A stretch of 64,000 nucleotides of DNA from Rhizobium sp. BK418 (GTDB lineage: Bacteria > Pseudomonadota > Alphaproteobacteria > Rhizobiales > Rhizobiaceae). A program made the translations under genes and the position numbers. The stretch spans positions 1 to 64,000 of the forward strand of contig NZ_SLZK01000012.1 in NCBI RefSeq assembly GCF_004341105.1. Direction: 5' to 3'. The notes beneath the pieces were generated by a model. It saw nothing but the letters and a program-made list of their open reading frames with translations, was not told the DNA's origin and searched no databases. Of this stretch, positions 33,881-42,038 are shown piece after piece. Numbering within the stretch: position 1 is the stretch's first letter; every line of letters starts with the position of its first letter.

Positions 33881-34066
33881 TCAGGACCCAACTGTATTCG
33901 TGCCGTCCCTGTCCTTCTTGCTGGTGGCTTCGTCATCGATGCCTTTCTTGAAGGCGCGGATCCCCTGCGCGACATCACCCATCAGTTCGGGGATCTTGCC
34001 ACGTCCGAACAAGATGACGACGATGGCGAGGACGATCAGCCAATGCCAGGCACTAAAGCTTCCCAT
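33881..34066 (-). CDS. tatA: TatA/E-type twin-arginine translocase subunit (paralogue)
   Basis: A 61-residue TatA: one N-terminal membrane span (FSAWHWLIVLAIVVILFGRG), the conserved FGRGKIPELMGDVAQGIRAFKKG amphipathic helix, and a charged tail. AAGGAG precedes the ATG. No tatB or tatC is nearby, so it is probably a dedicated extra TatA, fitting the Tat signal on NirK in this island. It is in the leftward ubi cluster. Confidence 0.9.
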   Translation of the reverse strand: MGSFSAWHWLIVLAIVVILFGRGKIPELMGDVAQGIRAFKKGIDDEATSKKDRDGTNTVGS

Positions 34067-34205
34067 TTCAACTACTCCTTGAAACGTCACAAGCTTAGAC
34101 CTTCCTGCTCGGCCGTGATTGATCTGGCGCAAACGCAAATGTTGTTGATGAAATCGGCGTGACAAATGTCGCGCATCATGACTGCCAAGCACGTGAACCT
34201 CACAG

Positions 34206-34409
34206 TTATCGATGCCCGCCCGCGTCCCCATTGATGCGCCAATGTCGCCGAGGGGACCGCTCGTCGGCAGTTGAATCCGGCATAAAGATCGGCCGCGTCT
34301 GCAGGAGACACAGTTCGAGTGCTGCGCGCGAGTCGCTGCCGGCCGAATCAACACAGCCGATGTACTCAAGCACGTCGATGTGCCGATTCCAGCGGCTCTC
34401 TGTCCTCAT
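34206..34409 (-). CDS. Small hypothetical protein (67 aa)
   Basis: The ATG overlaps the stop of the preceding gene (ATGA), the best evidence that it is real. The product contains RHIDVLEYIGCVDSAGSDSRAALELCLLQTRPIFMP and a basic tail. It has no recognised family. It is probably co-expressed with ubiV and tatA. Confidence 0.45.
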   Translation of the reverse strand: MRTESRWNRHIDVLEYIGCVDSAGSDSRAALELCLLQTRPIFMPDSTADERSPRRHWRINGDAGGHR

Positions 34410-34822
34410 GATGCAATCTCCCCGGGTTCTCTTGCCGGAAAATTCTGCCGGATGCCAAGCATGTCACGGCGATTGGCGACGAAGGCCCTCAGAAGTTGGG
34501 AGCCCATCTTTGCCTGCTTTGCCACATCGTCGAAAATCAGAGCTGCCTCCTCGATCTCGCCAATTTCGGAGGCGGGTCCGAACAGCTCGAGCTCCTTGAG
34601 AAGCTCAAGCAGCGTGCCGACCTTGGTTCGCTGGTGCAACGCCGACATGAACAGCTCCTGCACGACGGCGGCTCTTTGCTTTGGCACCAGATGCGCCAGC
34701 AATTCGCCAATGATGAGAGCGCAGCTGCAATCGGCTTCAGGGTCCTTCGCGAAGGCCTTTATCTGGCGCACGGCAGCAAGGATACCTCTGTCGCCGTCGT
34801 TTACCGCTAGCATCATCGTCAT
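34406..34822 (-). CDS. Hypothetical helical protein in the ubiTUV operon
   Basis: The 138-residue product is helical with LIIGELLAHLVPKQRAAVVQELFMSALHQRTKVG and no recognised domain. The ATG overlaps the ubiV stop by 4 bp, indicating coupling. It may assist anaerobic quinone synthesis or be an independent hypoxia-regulated gene. Confidence 0.6.
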   Translation of the reverse strand: MTMMLAVNDGDRGILAAVRQIKAFAKDPEADCSCALIIGELLAHLVPKQRAAVVQELFMSALHQRTKVGTLLELLKELELFGPASEIGEIEEAALIFDDVAKQAKMGSQLLRAFVANRRDMLGIRQNFPAREPGEIAS

Positions 34823-35736
34823 TCTCCCAAATCCCTTGCGTTTCTGAGGCGCGCGACCCATTCCGCGCCAGCCTTGCCGTGGTAAAATCCGTTCGATAAT
34901 GGAATGTCCGGATAGACGTCTCGCAGCCTCGCCAGCGCCTGCGAGGGCTCGATCTCTCCATCCAAGACCTTGCGAAAGGTCCAGGACACTTCGACCATGT
35001 CGCAGGTCTGCGGCGACAGCCGAAGTGAATTCACCCCGCAAGCTTTCCATTCGCCGGGGCGTTCAAGCAGGGCCTGACATGTATGCGAGAGTGTCTGGAC
35101 GCCATTTAAGGCGAGGAAGGGCTGGCCCGATATGGTATTGACCGTGATGCCGTCAGGATCCTCCTGGCAGACGAATTGGCAATTGTCTTTGGTTCGTCCC
35201 TTCGAGCGCGCATGAGCGCAGCGCGCGGAGATGGCGAGTGGCATGCGGCCGAAGGCGAAGACCTCGACGTCGAGATTGGGACAGGCAGCAGCGATAGCGG
35301 CCACGGATCTGGCCGGTAGCTCCGGTGGCAGGCAGATCGCCGTCGCGCCGTTGCATGCCAGAACACGTGCAGCCGCTGCATTATAGACATTGATGAACGG
35401 ACCAATTGCGTGCGCCCGGCCCTTCAGCAAATGCAACGCCGAGAGATCATTTGCTTCGACGAGCCGGATACCCTCTTCGGCGAGCGCTCTTTGATAGTTT
35501 GTCTCGCGATCGAGCGTAACGAGCGCCAGCGTCGAGAGCCTGACCTCTTTTCCGGCCTCCTCCAGCCGCTCGATGACGAGCGCAAGCTCGGCCTCCATGA
35601 AATGCAGGCGTTTCGAGCAGATCGTCTCGCCGATAACGACGACGTCGACAGGCGCTTCGTCGGCGATCTCGAAATAGAAGTCGCGCCATCTGTCGCTCGG
35701 CCAGAGATACTGGAGTGGGCCAAGTGTGAGCTTCAT
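34819..35736 (-). CDS. ubiV: UbiV, U32-family protein for O2-independent ubiquinone synthesis
   Basis: The 305-residue U32 peptidase-like protein pairs with UbiU as a [4Fe-4S] complex that hydroxylates the ubiquinone ring without oxygen. It shows the U32 pattern with conserved cysteines (ARCAHARSKGRTKDNCQFVCQEDPDG) that bind the cluster, and LSHTCQALL. It lies 3 bp after ubiU and overlaps the next gene, so it is in the same operon. Length is normal. Confidence 0.88.
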   Translation of the reverse strand: MKLTLGPLQYLWPSDRWRDFYFEIADEAPVDVVVIGETICSKRLHFMEAELALVIERLEEAGKEVRLSTLALVTLDRETNYQRALAEEGIRLVEANDLSALHLLKGRAHAIGPFINVYNAAAARVLACNGATAICLPPELPARSVAAIAAACPNLDVEVFAFGRMPLAISARCAHARSKGRTKDNCQFVCQEDPDGITVNTISGQPFLALNGVQTLSHTCQALLERPGEWKACGVNSLRLSPQTCDMVEVSWTFRKVLDGEIEPSQALARLRDVYPDIPLSNGFYHGKAGAEWVARLRNARDLGE

Positions 35737-35739
35737 CGC

Positions 35740-36717
35740 CTACCTCCACCGCTTCTCATAGGCGCCATGCGTGGTCTCCAGTCCTTCGCTGAGGGCTTTC
35801 AGACGGGCCATCAGAGCCGGTCGTTCGGCGGGTGCAGCTTTCATCGTGGCGCGGAGCGTCGAGACGACCTGCGAAATATAGGCCTTACCGCGTTGCCGTC
35901 CCTCGACCTTCAGCGCGGTGACTCCGGCGGCCCGGAGTTCGTCCAGCTGATCCATGACATCAAGCGAGACCGGATCCTCGAAGGCATAGGTCTTGCTCTT
36001 GCCGATCTCGAACCGTCCCTTGCAGAGGGTCGGATAGCCGGCCGGTTCCTGCTCGGAAAATCTGTTGATCGTGAAGCCACCCAGCTCCGACACCATGTCA
36101 CTGCCCTCCTGCCGATAGCGAACATGGCTTGCCGGCGAGCAGACACCGTTCATGTTGGGCGATCTTCCGGTGGCGTAGGAAGAGAGCGAGCAGCGTCCCT
36201 CAGCCATGACGCAGAGGCCGCCGAAGACGAAGACCTCAAGCTCGCAAGGCACGCGGCGAGCAATACGGGCGATGTCGGCGACGGTCAGCGTTCGGGGAAG
36301 CACGACGCGCGCTGCGCGGAAATTCTCAACCAGATAGGCAAGGGCGTCCGGATTGGAGGCCGAAGCCTGAACGGAAATGTGCAGGCGTTGATGCGGATGA
36401 CATTCGGCAACATGTGCCATCAACCCGAAATCGGCGACGATGAGCGCGTCGGCTCCGGCGTCGGTTGCCTCTTGTGCCCGGCGATACCAGAGATCCTCTC
36501 GACCTGCGGTCATGAATGTGTTCAGCGCCACGAATGTCTTGACGCCTCGAGCGCCGGCATAGGAAACCGCTTCGCGCAGCTCCTGCAGATCAAAATTCAG
36601 GCCCGGAAAGTTTCTGGCGTTCGTTTCGTCGCGAAAGCCGCAATAGACTGCATCCGCTCCGGCATTGACGGCTTCTCTGAAGGACGAGGGGGTTCCAGCC
36701 GGGCATATCAGTTCCAT
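35740..36717 (-). CDS. ubiU: UbiU, U32-family partner of UbiV
   Basis: The 325-residue U32 protein starts MELICPAGTPSSFREAVNAGADAVYCGF, with cluster-binding cysteines in FGGLCVMAEGRCSLSSYATGRSPN and GVCSPASHVRY, and CKGRFEIG, all typical of UbiU. It overlaps the 3' end of ubiT by 10 bp. Together with UbiT and UbiV it should let the cell make ubiquinone during denitrification. Confidence 0.9.
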   Translation of the reverse strand: MELICPAGTPSSFREAVNAGADAVYCGFRDETNARNFPGLNFDLQELREAVSYAGARGVKTFVALNTFMTAGREDLWYRRAQEATDAGADALIVADFGLMAHVAECHPHQRLHISVQASASNPDALAYLVENFRAARVVLPRTLTVADIARIARRVPCELEVFVFGGLCVMAEGRCSLSSYATGRSPNMNGVCSPASHVRYRQEGSDMVSELGGFTINRFSEQEPAGYPTLCKGRFEIGKSKTYAFEDPVSLDVMDQLDELRAAGVTALKVEGRQRGKAYISQVVSTLRATMKAAPAERPALMARLKALSEGLETTHGAYEKRWR

Positions 36718-37214
36718 CTGACACCTTCGGATTTGAGGGCGCGGCGCCGGACGCAGGAGAGCGTCGCGATCACCGGGCGTCGGATCGGCCCCGACATATC
36801 TGCGGTCAGTTTCACCAGATCGATGCCGCTGTCGTCGAGCGCATTGCGAAGCGCGAGCACCGCTTCCATATTGCCGGTCACGGTAAGTTTGCGGGCAAAG
36901 AAGACGGCATCGCCGTCAAGACGGCCCTCGACGAGCCCCAGCATCAGGAGCAGGGGGCCGCCGATCCTGGCATCCGCTTCCGGCGCGCTTCCGCGCCGGA
37001 AGATGCGGATAGTGCCGCCGGCAGGCCGGATCACGAATTCGAAGGCAAGGTCCGAAGGCGCAAAGCCAAAAGATGAATAGCGATAATCCCCGAGCCGGTC
37101 GAAGAGCCGGGGGTGGGATTTGAGCACCTGCTGAAACAGCAAGGATGCGGCGCGGGCCGCGATTGGCAACGGCACGATGCCGGCCGCAGCCATCAGGCGG
37201 GATGAAACAAACAT
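36708..37214 (-). CDS. ubiT: UbiT, SCP2-domain lipid-binding accessory protein
   Basis: The 168-residue product has an SCP2-type domain (about 35-140: FEFVIRPAGGTIRIFRRG, RIGGPLLLMLGLVEGRLDGDAVFFARKLTVTGNMEAVLALRNALDD), matching UbiT, the anaerobic counterpart of UbiJ. I chose the ATG at 37214 because AAGAGG precedes it. It is the first gene of the leftward unit and divergent from ubiD, sharing the TTTG-N8-CAAA box at 37267. Confidence 0.85.
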   Translation of the reverse strand: MFVSSRLMAAAGIVPLPIAARAASLLFQQVLKSHPRLFDRLGDYRYSSFGFAPSDLAFEFVIRPAGGTIRIFRRGSAPEADARIGGPLLLMLGLVEGRLDGDAVFFARKLTVTGNMEAVLALRNALDDSGIDLVKLTADMSGPIRRPVIATLSCVRRRALKSEGVRWN

Positions 37215-37266
37215 TGAGGCCTCTTCTCGTGAGAGCAGCACCCTAGGGCCTGGCGCATTCGCCCTG

Positions 37267-37282
37267 TTTGTTTTGGCTCAAA
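37267..37282. promoter_or_regulatory. Crp/Fnr-type (NnrR/FnrN-like) box, ubiT/ubiD
   Basis: TTTG-TTTTGGCT-CAAA lies in the 101-bp gap between divergent ubiT and ubiD, 53 bp from the ubiT start and 34 bp from the ubiD start. It has the TTG-N8-CAA frame shared by five other sites in the island, but its inner bases are the least symmetrical. Confidence 0.5.
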
Positions 37283-37315
37283 GACAGGAGCTGTTTCCTC
37301 GCCGATTGCATCCCC

Positions 37316-38824
37316 ATGCTAAACAATGCGCCGAAGATCAAACGTCATGCCGACCTGCAATCCTTCATTCGTGAGCTCGAGCGGCGACGGCTGCTTGTGT
37401 CGATCGACAAGCCCGTGTCGCTTGTTCACGACCTGACGGCACTGCATCAGCATGTTCTTGAGGACAATGGGCCGGCCCTTCTGATAAGGGCACCGATAGA
37501 TGCCGAGGGACGGTGCAGCCCCATCCCGGTGCTCGTCAATCTCTTCGGCACCAGGGAGCGCATAGAGCTTGGTTTCGGAGTCGAACAGGGCGGCCTCGGG
37601 CGACTGGCGGAGGATCTCGCCGATCTTCGAAACCCCTCTCCGCCGAAATCGCTCGCAGACGCCCTGAGCAAGCTCTCCCTGCTCAAGGCCGCAAGCCTCA
37701 TGCGGCCGAGGCGACGACGCGCCGCCCTCGCGCAAGCGGTGATCCATCGGGGTGCCGCGATCGATACCGGCATGCTTCCGGTTCAATGGTGCTGGCCCGG
37801 CGAACCCGCTCCACTGGTGACCTGGCCGCTGGTGATAACCCGCGATCCCGACGACCCAGACGACGTCAACGTCGGCATCTACCGTACGCAGGTTCGCGAC
37901 CGCTCCTCGCTGATCGTGCGCTGGCTTTCCAATCGCGGCGGCGCAAGGCACTTCCGCCAATGGCAGCGGCGCGGTCAGGACATGCCCGTCGCGATTGCGA
38001 TCGGCGCGGACCCTGCGACGCTTCTTGCGGCCGTCATGCCACTGCCGGAAGGCGTCAGCGAACTGAATTTTTCGAGCCTTCTGCGTGGCGCACGCACGCA
38101 AGTCGCCAGGGCTCTGACCGTGCCGCTCTACGTGCCGGCCTGCGCCGAGATCATTCTGGAAGGACACGTCTCGATCGATGAAACGGCACCCGAAGGCCCT
38201 TTCGGCGATCACACCGGTTATTACAACAGCGTCGAACCCTTTCCGGTCGTTCGGCTGAGCGCTATTACCACGCGTCGCTCGCCAGTCTATCTCTCGACTT
38301 ATACCGGGCGCCCACCGGACGAGCCGTCCAGGCTCGGGGAGGCGATGACCGAATTGTTCATTCCGATCCTGCGACGGCAATTTCCCGAAATCTGCGATCT
38401 CTGGCTGCCGCCGGAGGCTTGCTCCTACCGCACGGCAGTCGTCTCGATCGACAAGCGCTATCCAGGGCAGGCCCGCAGGGTGATGATGGGGCTCTGGTCA
38501 ATGCTTCCGCAGTTCAACTACACCAAACTGATCATCGTGGTCGATGCCGACATCGATGTGAGGAGCTGGGAGGACATCATGTGGGCCGTGTCCACGCGGT
38601 TCGATGCCTCCCGCGACCTCACGGTCGTCGAAAACACGCCGATCGACTACCTCGATTTTGCGTCACCTCGAGCGGGTCTCGGAGCGAAGATGGGCCTCGA
38701 CGCCAGCAGAAAGATTGGACCGGAAAGCGACCGCGAATGGGGTCGCGAGCTGCGCATGCCGTCAGACATTGCCGCGCGCGCCGCAACGACATGGGAAAGG
38801 ATCAAACGTGATATCGTTTCATGA
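37316..38824 (+). CDS. ubiD: UbiD-family prenylated-FMN decarboxylase
   Basis: The 502-residue product should decarboxylate the prenylated 4-hydroxybenzoate intermediate of ubiquinone, using prenylated FMN. Recognisable blocks are PVLVNLFGTRERIELGFG, DVNVGIYRTQVRDRSS (cofactor/metal region), the EIILEGHVSIDETAPEGPFGDHTGYY stretch with catalytic Glu residues, and PIDYLDF near the C-terminus. The ATG at 37316 fits the normal family start. It overlaps ubiX. It is probably an anaerobic paralogue given its place beside ubiTUV. Confidence 0.88.
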   Translation: MLNNAPKIKRHADLQSFIRELERRRLLVSIDKPVSLVHDLTALHQHVLEDNGPALLIRAPIDAEGRCSPIPVLVNLFGTRERIELGFGVEQGGLGRLAEDLADLRNPSPPKSLADALSKLSLLKAASLMRPRRRRAALAQAVIHRGAAIDTGMLPVQWCWPGEPAPLVTWPLVITRDPDDPDDVNVGIYRTQVRDRSSLIVRWLSNRGGARHFRQWQRRGQDMPVAIAIGADPATLLAAVMPLPEGVSELNFSSLLRGARTQVARALTVPLYVPACAEIILEGHVSIDETAPEGPFGDHTGYYNSVEPFPVVRLSAITTRRSPVYLSTYTGRPPDEPSRLGEAMTELFIPILRRQFPEICDLWLPPEACSYRTAVVSIDKRYPGQARRVMMGLWSMLPQFNYTKLIIVVDADIDVRSWEDIMWAVSTRFDASRDLTVVENTPIDYLDFASPRAGLGAKMGLDASRKIGPESDREWGRELRMPSDIAARAATTWERIKRDIVS

Positions 38825-39446
38825 GCGGCGTGACGTCGTGCTGGCGGTGACTGGGGCCTCCGGTGCGGCGATCGGCCTTGCCGTCCTCGACCTCTTGTGC
38901 AGGCTTAGCTTGCGGGTGCATCTCGTCGTCTCGCAAAGCGGCAAGCGGACTCTTTTGCACGAGGTTGGGGCCGACGCTCATGACCAGATGCTGCCCAAGG
39001 CTTACAGAAGCTATGACAATTCAGATATCGGCGCGACGATTGCCAGCGGCTCGTTTCCTGTCGCAGGAATGATCGTCGCGCCCTGCTCGATGAACACGTT
39101 GGCGGCAATTTCAACCGGCCTTTCCTCCAGCCTCGTGGCGCGCGCTGCCGATGTTCAGCTCAAGGAGCGGCGACGGCTCGTGCTGATAACGCGAGAAACG
39201 CCCCTGCATCTCGGACATCTGCGCAACATGACATCAGTGACGGAGATGGGCGGGATCGTCATGCCGCCGGCCCCAGCCTTTTATAATCGACCGCAGTCGG
39301 TCCAGGACGTCGTGGATCATCTTGCTCGCCGCGCAGTCGATCTCCTAGGCTTGCCGATCGCGCCGCAGTCAAGCGCCTGGTCCGGCGAGACGGACTTCAA
39401 TCAGCCGAAAACGGAAATCGGGTCAGCGCCGAAGAGCATGGCGTGA
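38808..39446 (+). CDS. ubiX: UbiX-family flavin prenyltransferase
   Basis: The 212-residue product makes the prenylated FMN cofactor needed by UbiD. It has LAVTGASGAAIGLAVLDLL (flavin-binding Gly-rich loop), APCSMNTLAAISTGLSSSLVARAADVQLKERRRLVLITRETPLH, and PAPAFYNRP, all family hallmarks. The GTG start at 38808 lies inside ubiD with GGAAAGGAT upstream, so the genes are coupled. The C-terminal 20 residues overlap the 3' end of the convergent nnrU. Confidence 0.88.
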   Translation: MISFHERRDVVLAVTGASGAAIGLAVLDLLCRLSLRVHLVVSQSGKRTLLHEVGADAHDQMLPKAYRSYDNSDIGATIASGSFPVAGMIVAPCSMNTLAAISTGLSSSLVARAADVQLKERRRLVLITRETPLHLGHLRNMTSVTEMGGIVMPPAPAFYNRPQSVQDVVDHLARRAVDLLGLPIAPQSSAWSGETDFNQPKTEIGSAPKSMA

Positions 39447-40081
39447 CCCCCTGCGAGAAGTAGCCAGGCGACCAGCGCACTCGTGGCCACTGCCGCTGCC
39501 ACGAGCGCTGCGTCCGATTTAGGCCGGACACCGGAAACAAATGCCACCAAAGGCCAGATAGAAGTCTGCGCGGCGTGGATGTCCCAATCATTGCCGAGAT
39601 ACTTCCTCGCGCGGCGCTCAGCCATAGGAATGCCGGCAAGCGCGAAAAGCCCGAGACCTCCGAACAACAGGAGTGAGCGCAAGTCGCCGTTGGCGATGAC
39701 ATGGCCGAGCGCCCAAAGAGCAAATCCCCATTGCACGGGGTGTCGGGTGATCCGCACGACCGCGTCAGCTAGTTCCGTTGAACGGATCGATATGGATAAG
39801 GGATTTGCGCTCATCAGACCGGCAAGCACGAGAAAACATCCGACAGGCGCGAGCACGAAGGTCACCGCTGCATGCCAGGGGCGAAGCTCCCACAAGGGGA
39901 TGTAATCAAGGGCAAGGGCTGCGGAGAAGAGCCAGACCAGTGCCGCCAGCGAAGCAATTGAATAGGCCGTGATGTAAACCCGCTTGCCGATCGATCCGAT
40001 GATACGCAGGCGAATATTCGGGATCGCCGGGATCGAATGCAGCATGAGAAAGACGGTAAATGCGCTGAGAAACTGGATCAT
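39401..40081 (-). CDS. nnrU: NnrU-family membrane protein
   Basis: The 226-residue product has about six or seven membrane spans and the NnrU pattern FLMLHSIPAIPNIRLRIIGSIGKRVYITAYSI and VRITRHPVQWGFALWALGHVIANGDLRSLLLFGGL. NnrU is needed for normal denitrification in related bacteria, though its reaction is not settled. GGAAGGAA precedes the ATG at 40081. A TTGAC-N4-GTCAA box lies 54 bp upstream. Confidence 0.88.
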   Translation of the reverse strand: MIQFLSAFTVFLMLHSIPAIPNIRLRIIGSIGKRVYITAYSIASLAALVWLFSAALALDYIPLWELRPWHAAVTFVLAPVGCFLVLAGLMSANPLSISIRSTELADAVVRITRHPVQWGFALWALGHVIANGDLRSLLLFGGLGLFALAGIPMAERRARKYLGNDWDIHAAQTSIWPLVAFVSGVRPKSDAALVAAAVATSALVAWLLLAGGHAMLFGADPISVFG

Positions 40082-40134
40082 CTGGTTTCCTTCCCGTGTC
40101 GAAGGCGATGTATCGATCACGGCCCGCTGCAACG

Positions 40135-40148
40135 TTGACCAAAGTCAA
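40135..40148. promoter_or_regulatory. Crp/Fnr-type box, nnrU
   Basis: TTGAC-CAAA-GTCAA, a perfect palindrome, has the TTG-N8-CAA frame of FNR/DNR/NnrR-type sites. It is 54 bp upstream of the nnrU start codon, a position suited to activation. Confidence 0.68.
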
Positions 40149-40221
40149 ACAATGGCGACTGTTGACCAGATCTCGGTCGCCCGACGGCCTGCACACGCCT
40201 GCCCGGCGCTAAACCGCGCAT

Positions 40222-40239
40222 CTTTGCGCCAGCGCAAAG
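40222..40239. promoter_or_regulatory. NnrR-type box, ftrABCD
   Basis: CTTTGCG-CCAG-CGCAAAG, a perfect palindrome with 7-bp arms, is the clearest of the series. It ends 59 bp before the ftrA start codon. It matches the NnrR-type consensus with TTTGCG and CGCAAA half-sites. Confidence 0.78.
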
Positions 40240-40297
40240 AGAAGGGCGATTGCGCTGTTAAACGTGACGGCATTACTCATCTTTATGGATCGCCATC

Positions 40298-40840
40298 ATG
40301 CTCCGGTGTACCAGCCTCTTTGCCGCTCCTCTCATTTTCATTGCAGTGCCGCCTGCCCTGAAGGCTGCCGAATATCCGGTTGGCTCGCCCCAGATCGCGG
40401 CGGGCATGGAAGTGGCCGCAGTCTATCTCCAGCCGATCGAGATGGATCCGCCCGGCATGATGCGCGCAGCGGCAGACTCCGACATTCATCTGGAGGCGGA
40501 TATTCACGCGACTGCCGGTAACGCGAATGGTTTTGCGGAAGGCGACTGGCTTCCTAATCTGCATGTGGAATACGCAATCACGAACCTCGACAATGGCGAG
40601 GCACAGATCGGGTCGCTTGAGCCGATGGTTGCAAGCGACGGGCCGCATTATGGCGACAACGTCAAGCTGTCGGGGCCGGGCCGCTATCGGCTTGAGATCG
40701 ACATTCATCCGGGTGGTCATGGCGAAATGTCTTTCGGACGCCATATTGACAAGGAGACGGGCGTTGCTCCCTGGCCCGATGCTTTTGCACTGAAATTCGA
40801 CTTCGTGTTTGCCGGCATTGGCAAGAAGGGCGGCTACTGA
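40298..40840 (+). CDS. ftrA: FtrA/P19-type periplasmic iron-binding protein
   Basis: The 180-residue product has a signal peptide (FAAPLIFIAVPPALKAAE) and the P19 pattern EYPVGSPQIAAGMEVAAVYLQPIEMDP, DIHLEADIHATAGN, EGDWLPNLHVEYAI and PGRYRLEIDIHPGGHGEMSFGRHIDKETGVAPWP, with the histidines that bind iron and copper. It captures ferrous iron for the FtrBCD permease, as in Brucella FtrABCD. It is first in a four-gene operon with overlapping ends. Confidence 0.88.
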   Translation: MLRCTSLFAAPLIFIAVPPALKAAEYPVGSPQIAAGMEVAAVYLQPIEMDPPGMMRAAADSDIHLEADIHATAGNANGFAEGDWLPNLHVEYAITNLDNGEAQIGSLEPMVASDGPHYGDNVKLSGPGRYRLEIDIHPGGHGEMSFGRHIDKETGVAPWPDAFALKFDFVFAGIGKKGGY

Positions 40841-41187
40841 TGCGGGCCGTCGGTTGGTTGGAACGGCTGCTGGTCGCGGCCGCGCTGATAATACCCTGTT
40901 CGGCTGCCTTTGCCGGAGGTGAAGATCCGGTTTTCGAAGTTCATTTCAGCAACGGCGTCGTCTCACCCATCGTCATTGAAGTGCCGGCGAATACCCGTTT
41001 CAAGCTCGATCTCCACAATGACGGTTCGACCCCGATCGAGTTTGAGAGCATTCCGCTGCGCAAGGAGAAGGTTCTGGCGCCCGGCGCATCGAGTTTTCTC
41101 GTATTTCGCTCATTGAGCGAGGGCAACTATGCCTTCTTCGACGATTTTCATCTCGACATGCCTCCTGCGCGGCTGATTGTCCGATGA
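40840..41187 (+). CDS. ftrB: FtrB cupredoxin-like iron-oxidation partner
   Basis: The 115-residue secreted protein has a signal peptide (LLVAAALIIPCSAAFAGG) and a cupredoxin_1-like domain (FEVHFSNGVVSPIVIEVPANTRFKLDLHNDGSTPIEF, YAFFDDFH). It fits FtrB, a periplasmic factor that works with FtrA. It shares one base with the ftrA stop and overlaps ftrC by 4 bp. Confidence 0.82.
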   Translation: MRAVGWLERLLVAAALIIPCSAAFAGGEDPVFEVHFSNGVVSPIVIEVPANTRFKLDLHNDGSTPIEFESIPLRKEKVLAPGASSFLVFRSLSEGNYAFFDDFHLDMPPARLIVR

Positions 41188-42038
41188 ACACGGATTTGAC
41201 GCTGCAGACATTCAAGATTGCTTCAGTGGTCTGGCGGGAAAGCTTCGAAGCCTTGCTGGTCATCGGGATCCTCTTGACCTGGTCCACCAGGGCGGCACCG
41301 GCGACAGGCAGGCGGGCAACCAGCTGGATCCTTGCCGGCGCGGGAGCGGGCATCGCGCTCGCCCTGACGTTGGCATTGGTCCTGGGCACGACGGCTGGCC
41401 TGCTTGAAGGAGATGGCGAGGACATCCTGCAGATGATCATGGCCGCACTCGCTGCCGTCCTCATGCTCAGGATGGTGTTCTGGATGCGTAGAATGGCGCG
41501 CGGCGAGAGCGCCGATCTCGCAAACTGTGCCGTCCGGCACGTCAAGTCCGGCAACTGGCTCGGGCTTTCCGTAATCGCAGCGCTTGCGGTGGCCCGTGAG
41601 GGTGCGGAGACGGTCGTCTTCCTCTTTGGATTGGCGGCGTCCTCGCAAGGTTGGCGGGCCGGTTTTTTCGTCGCCTCGGGTGTGGTAGGCCTCGTGCTTG
41701 CCGCAATCAGCTTCTGGGCGTTCAAGACCGGGTCGAAACTGATCTCGAGGATCGTGCTTGCGCGCATCAGCGAGGTGCTGCTCCTGCTTCTGGGAAGCGG
41801 GCTGACGATGCTCGTTATCGACAAGCTGATTTCGGTTGGATTTTTCTCGCCGATGACGCAACCGCTATGGGATACGAGCTTGCTGCTCGACGATGGCAGT
41901 GGCTTCGGCGCCTTCCTCGCCGGCCTGGTGGGCTATCGGGCTCGACCGGAGCTTCTTCCTCTTCTCGGCCTCGGTTTCTACTGGCTGATCGCATCCCTGG
42001 CCTATGCACCTCCACTGAAGGGCAAGGCGCTTGCATGA
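41184..42038 (+). CDS. ftrC: FTR1-family high-affinity iron permease
   Basis: The 284-residue permease has seven or so membrane spans and the two REXXE iron-binding motifs of the FTR1/EfeU family: RESFE (about residue 19) and REGAE (about 139). It moves ferric iron across the inner membrane. It overlaps both neighbours, so the operon is tightly coupled. Length matches the family. Confidence 0.9.
   Translation: MNTDLTLQTFKIASVVWRESFEALLVIGILLTWSTRAAPATGRRATSWILAGAGAGIALALTLALVLGTTAGLLEGDGEDILQMIMAALAAVLMLRMVFWMRRMARGESADLANCAVRHVKSGNWLGLSVIAALAVAREGAETVVFLFGLAASSQGWRAGFFVASGVVGLVLAAISFWAFKTGSKLISRIVLARISEVLLLLLGSGLTMLVIDKLISVGFFSPMTQPLWDTSLLLDDGSGFGAFLAGLVGYRARPELLPLLGLGFYWLIASLAYAPPLKGKALA

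Noticed and set aside
34079..34093. CTTG-N8-CAAG palindrome upstream of tatA, resembling the NnrR-type boxes
   Set aside because: It overlaps the ribosome site of tatA and is about 20 bp from the start codon, leaving no room for an activated promoter. It is likely a chance match.
35410..37080. A 556-codon open frame on the plus strand opposite ubiTUV
   Set aside because: It is antisense to three genes with strong family evidence and has no recognisable domain. High GC makes long shadow frames common.
37319..38380. Long minus-strand open frame opposite ubiD
   Set aside because: It is a shadow of the UbiD gene; the protein composition is unnatural.
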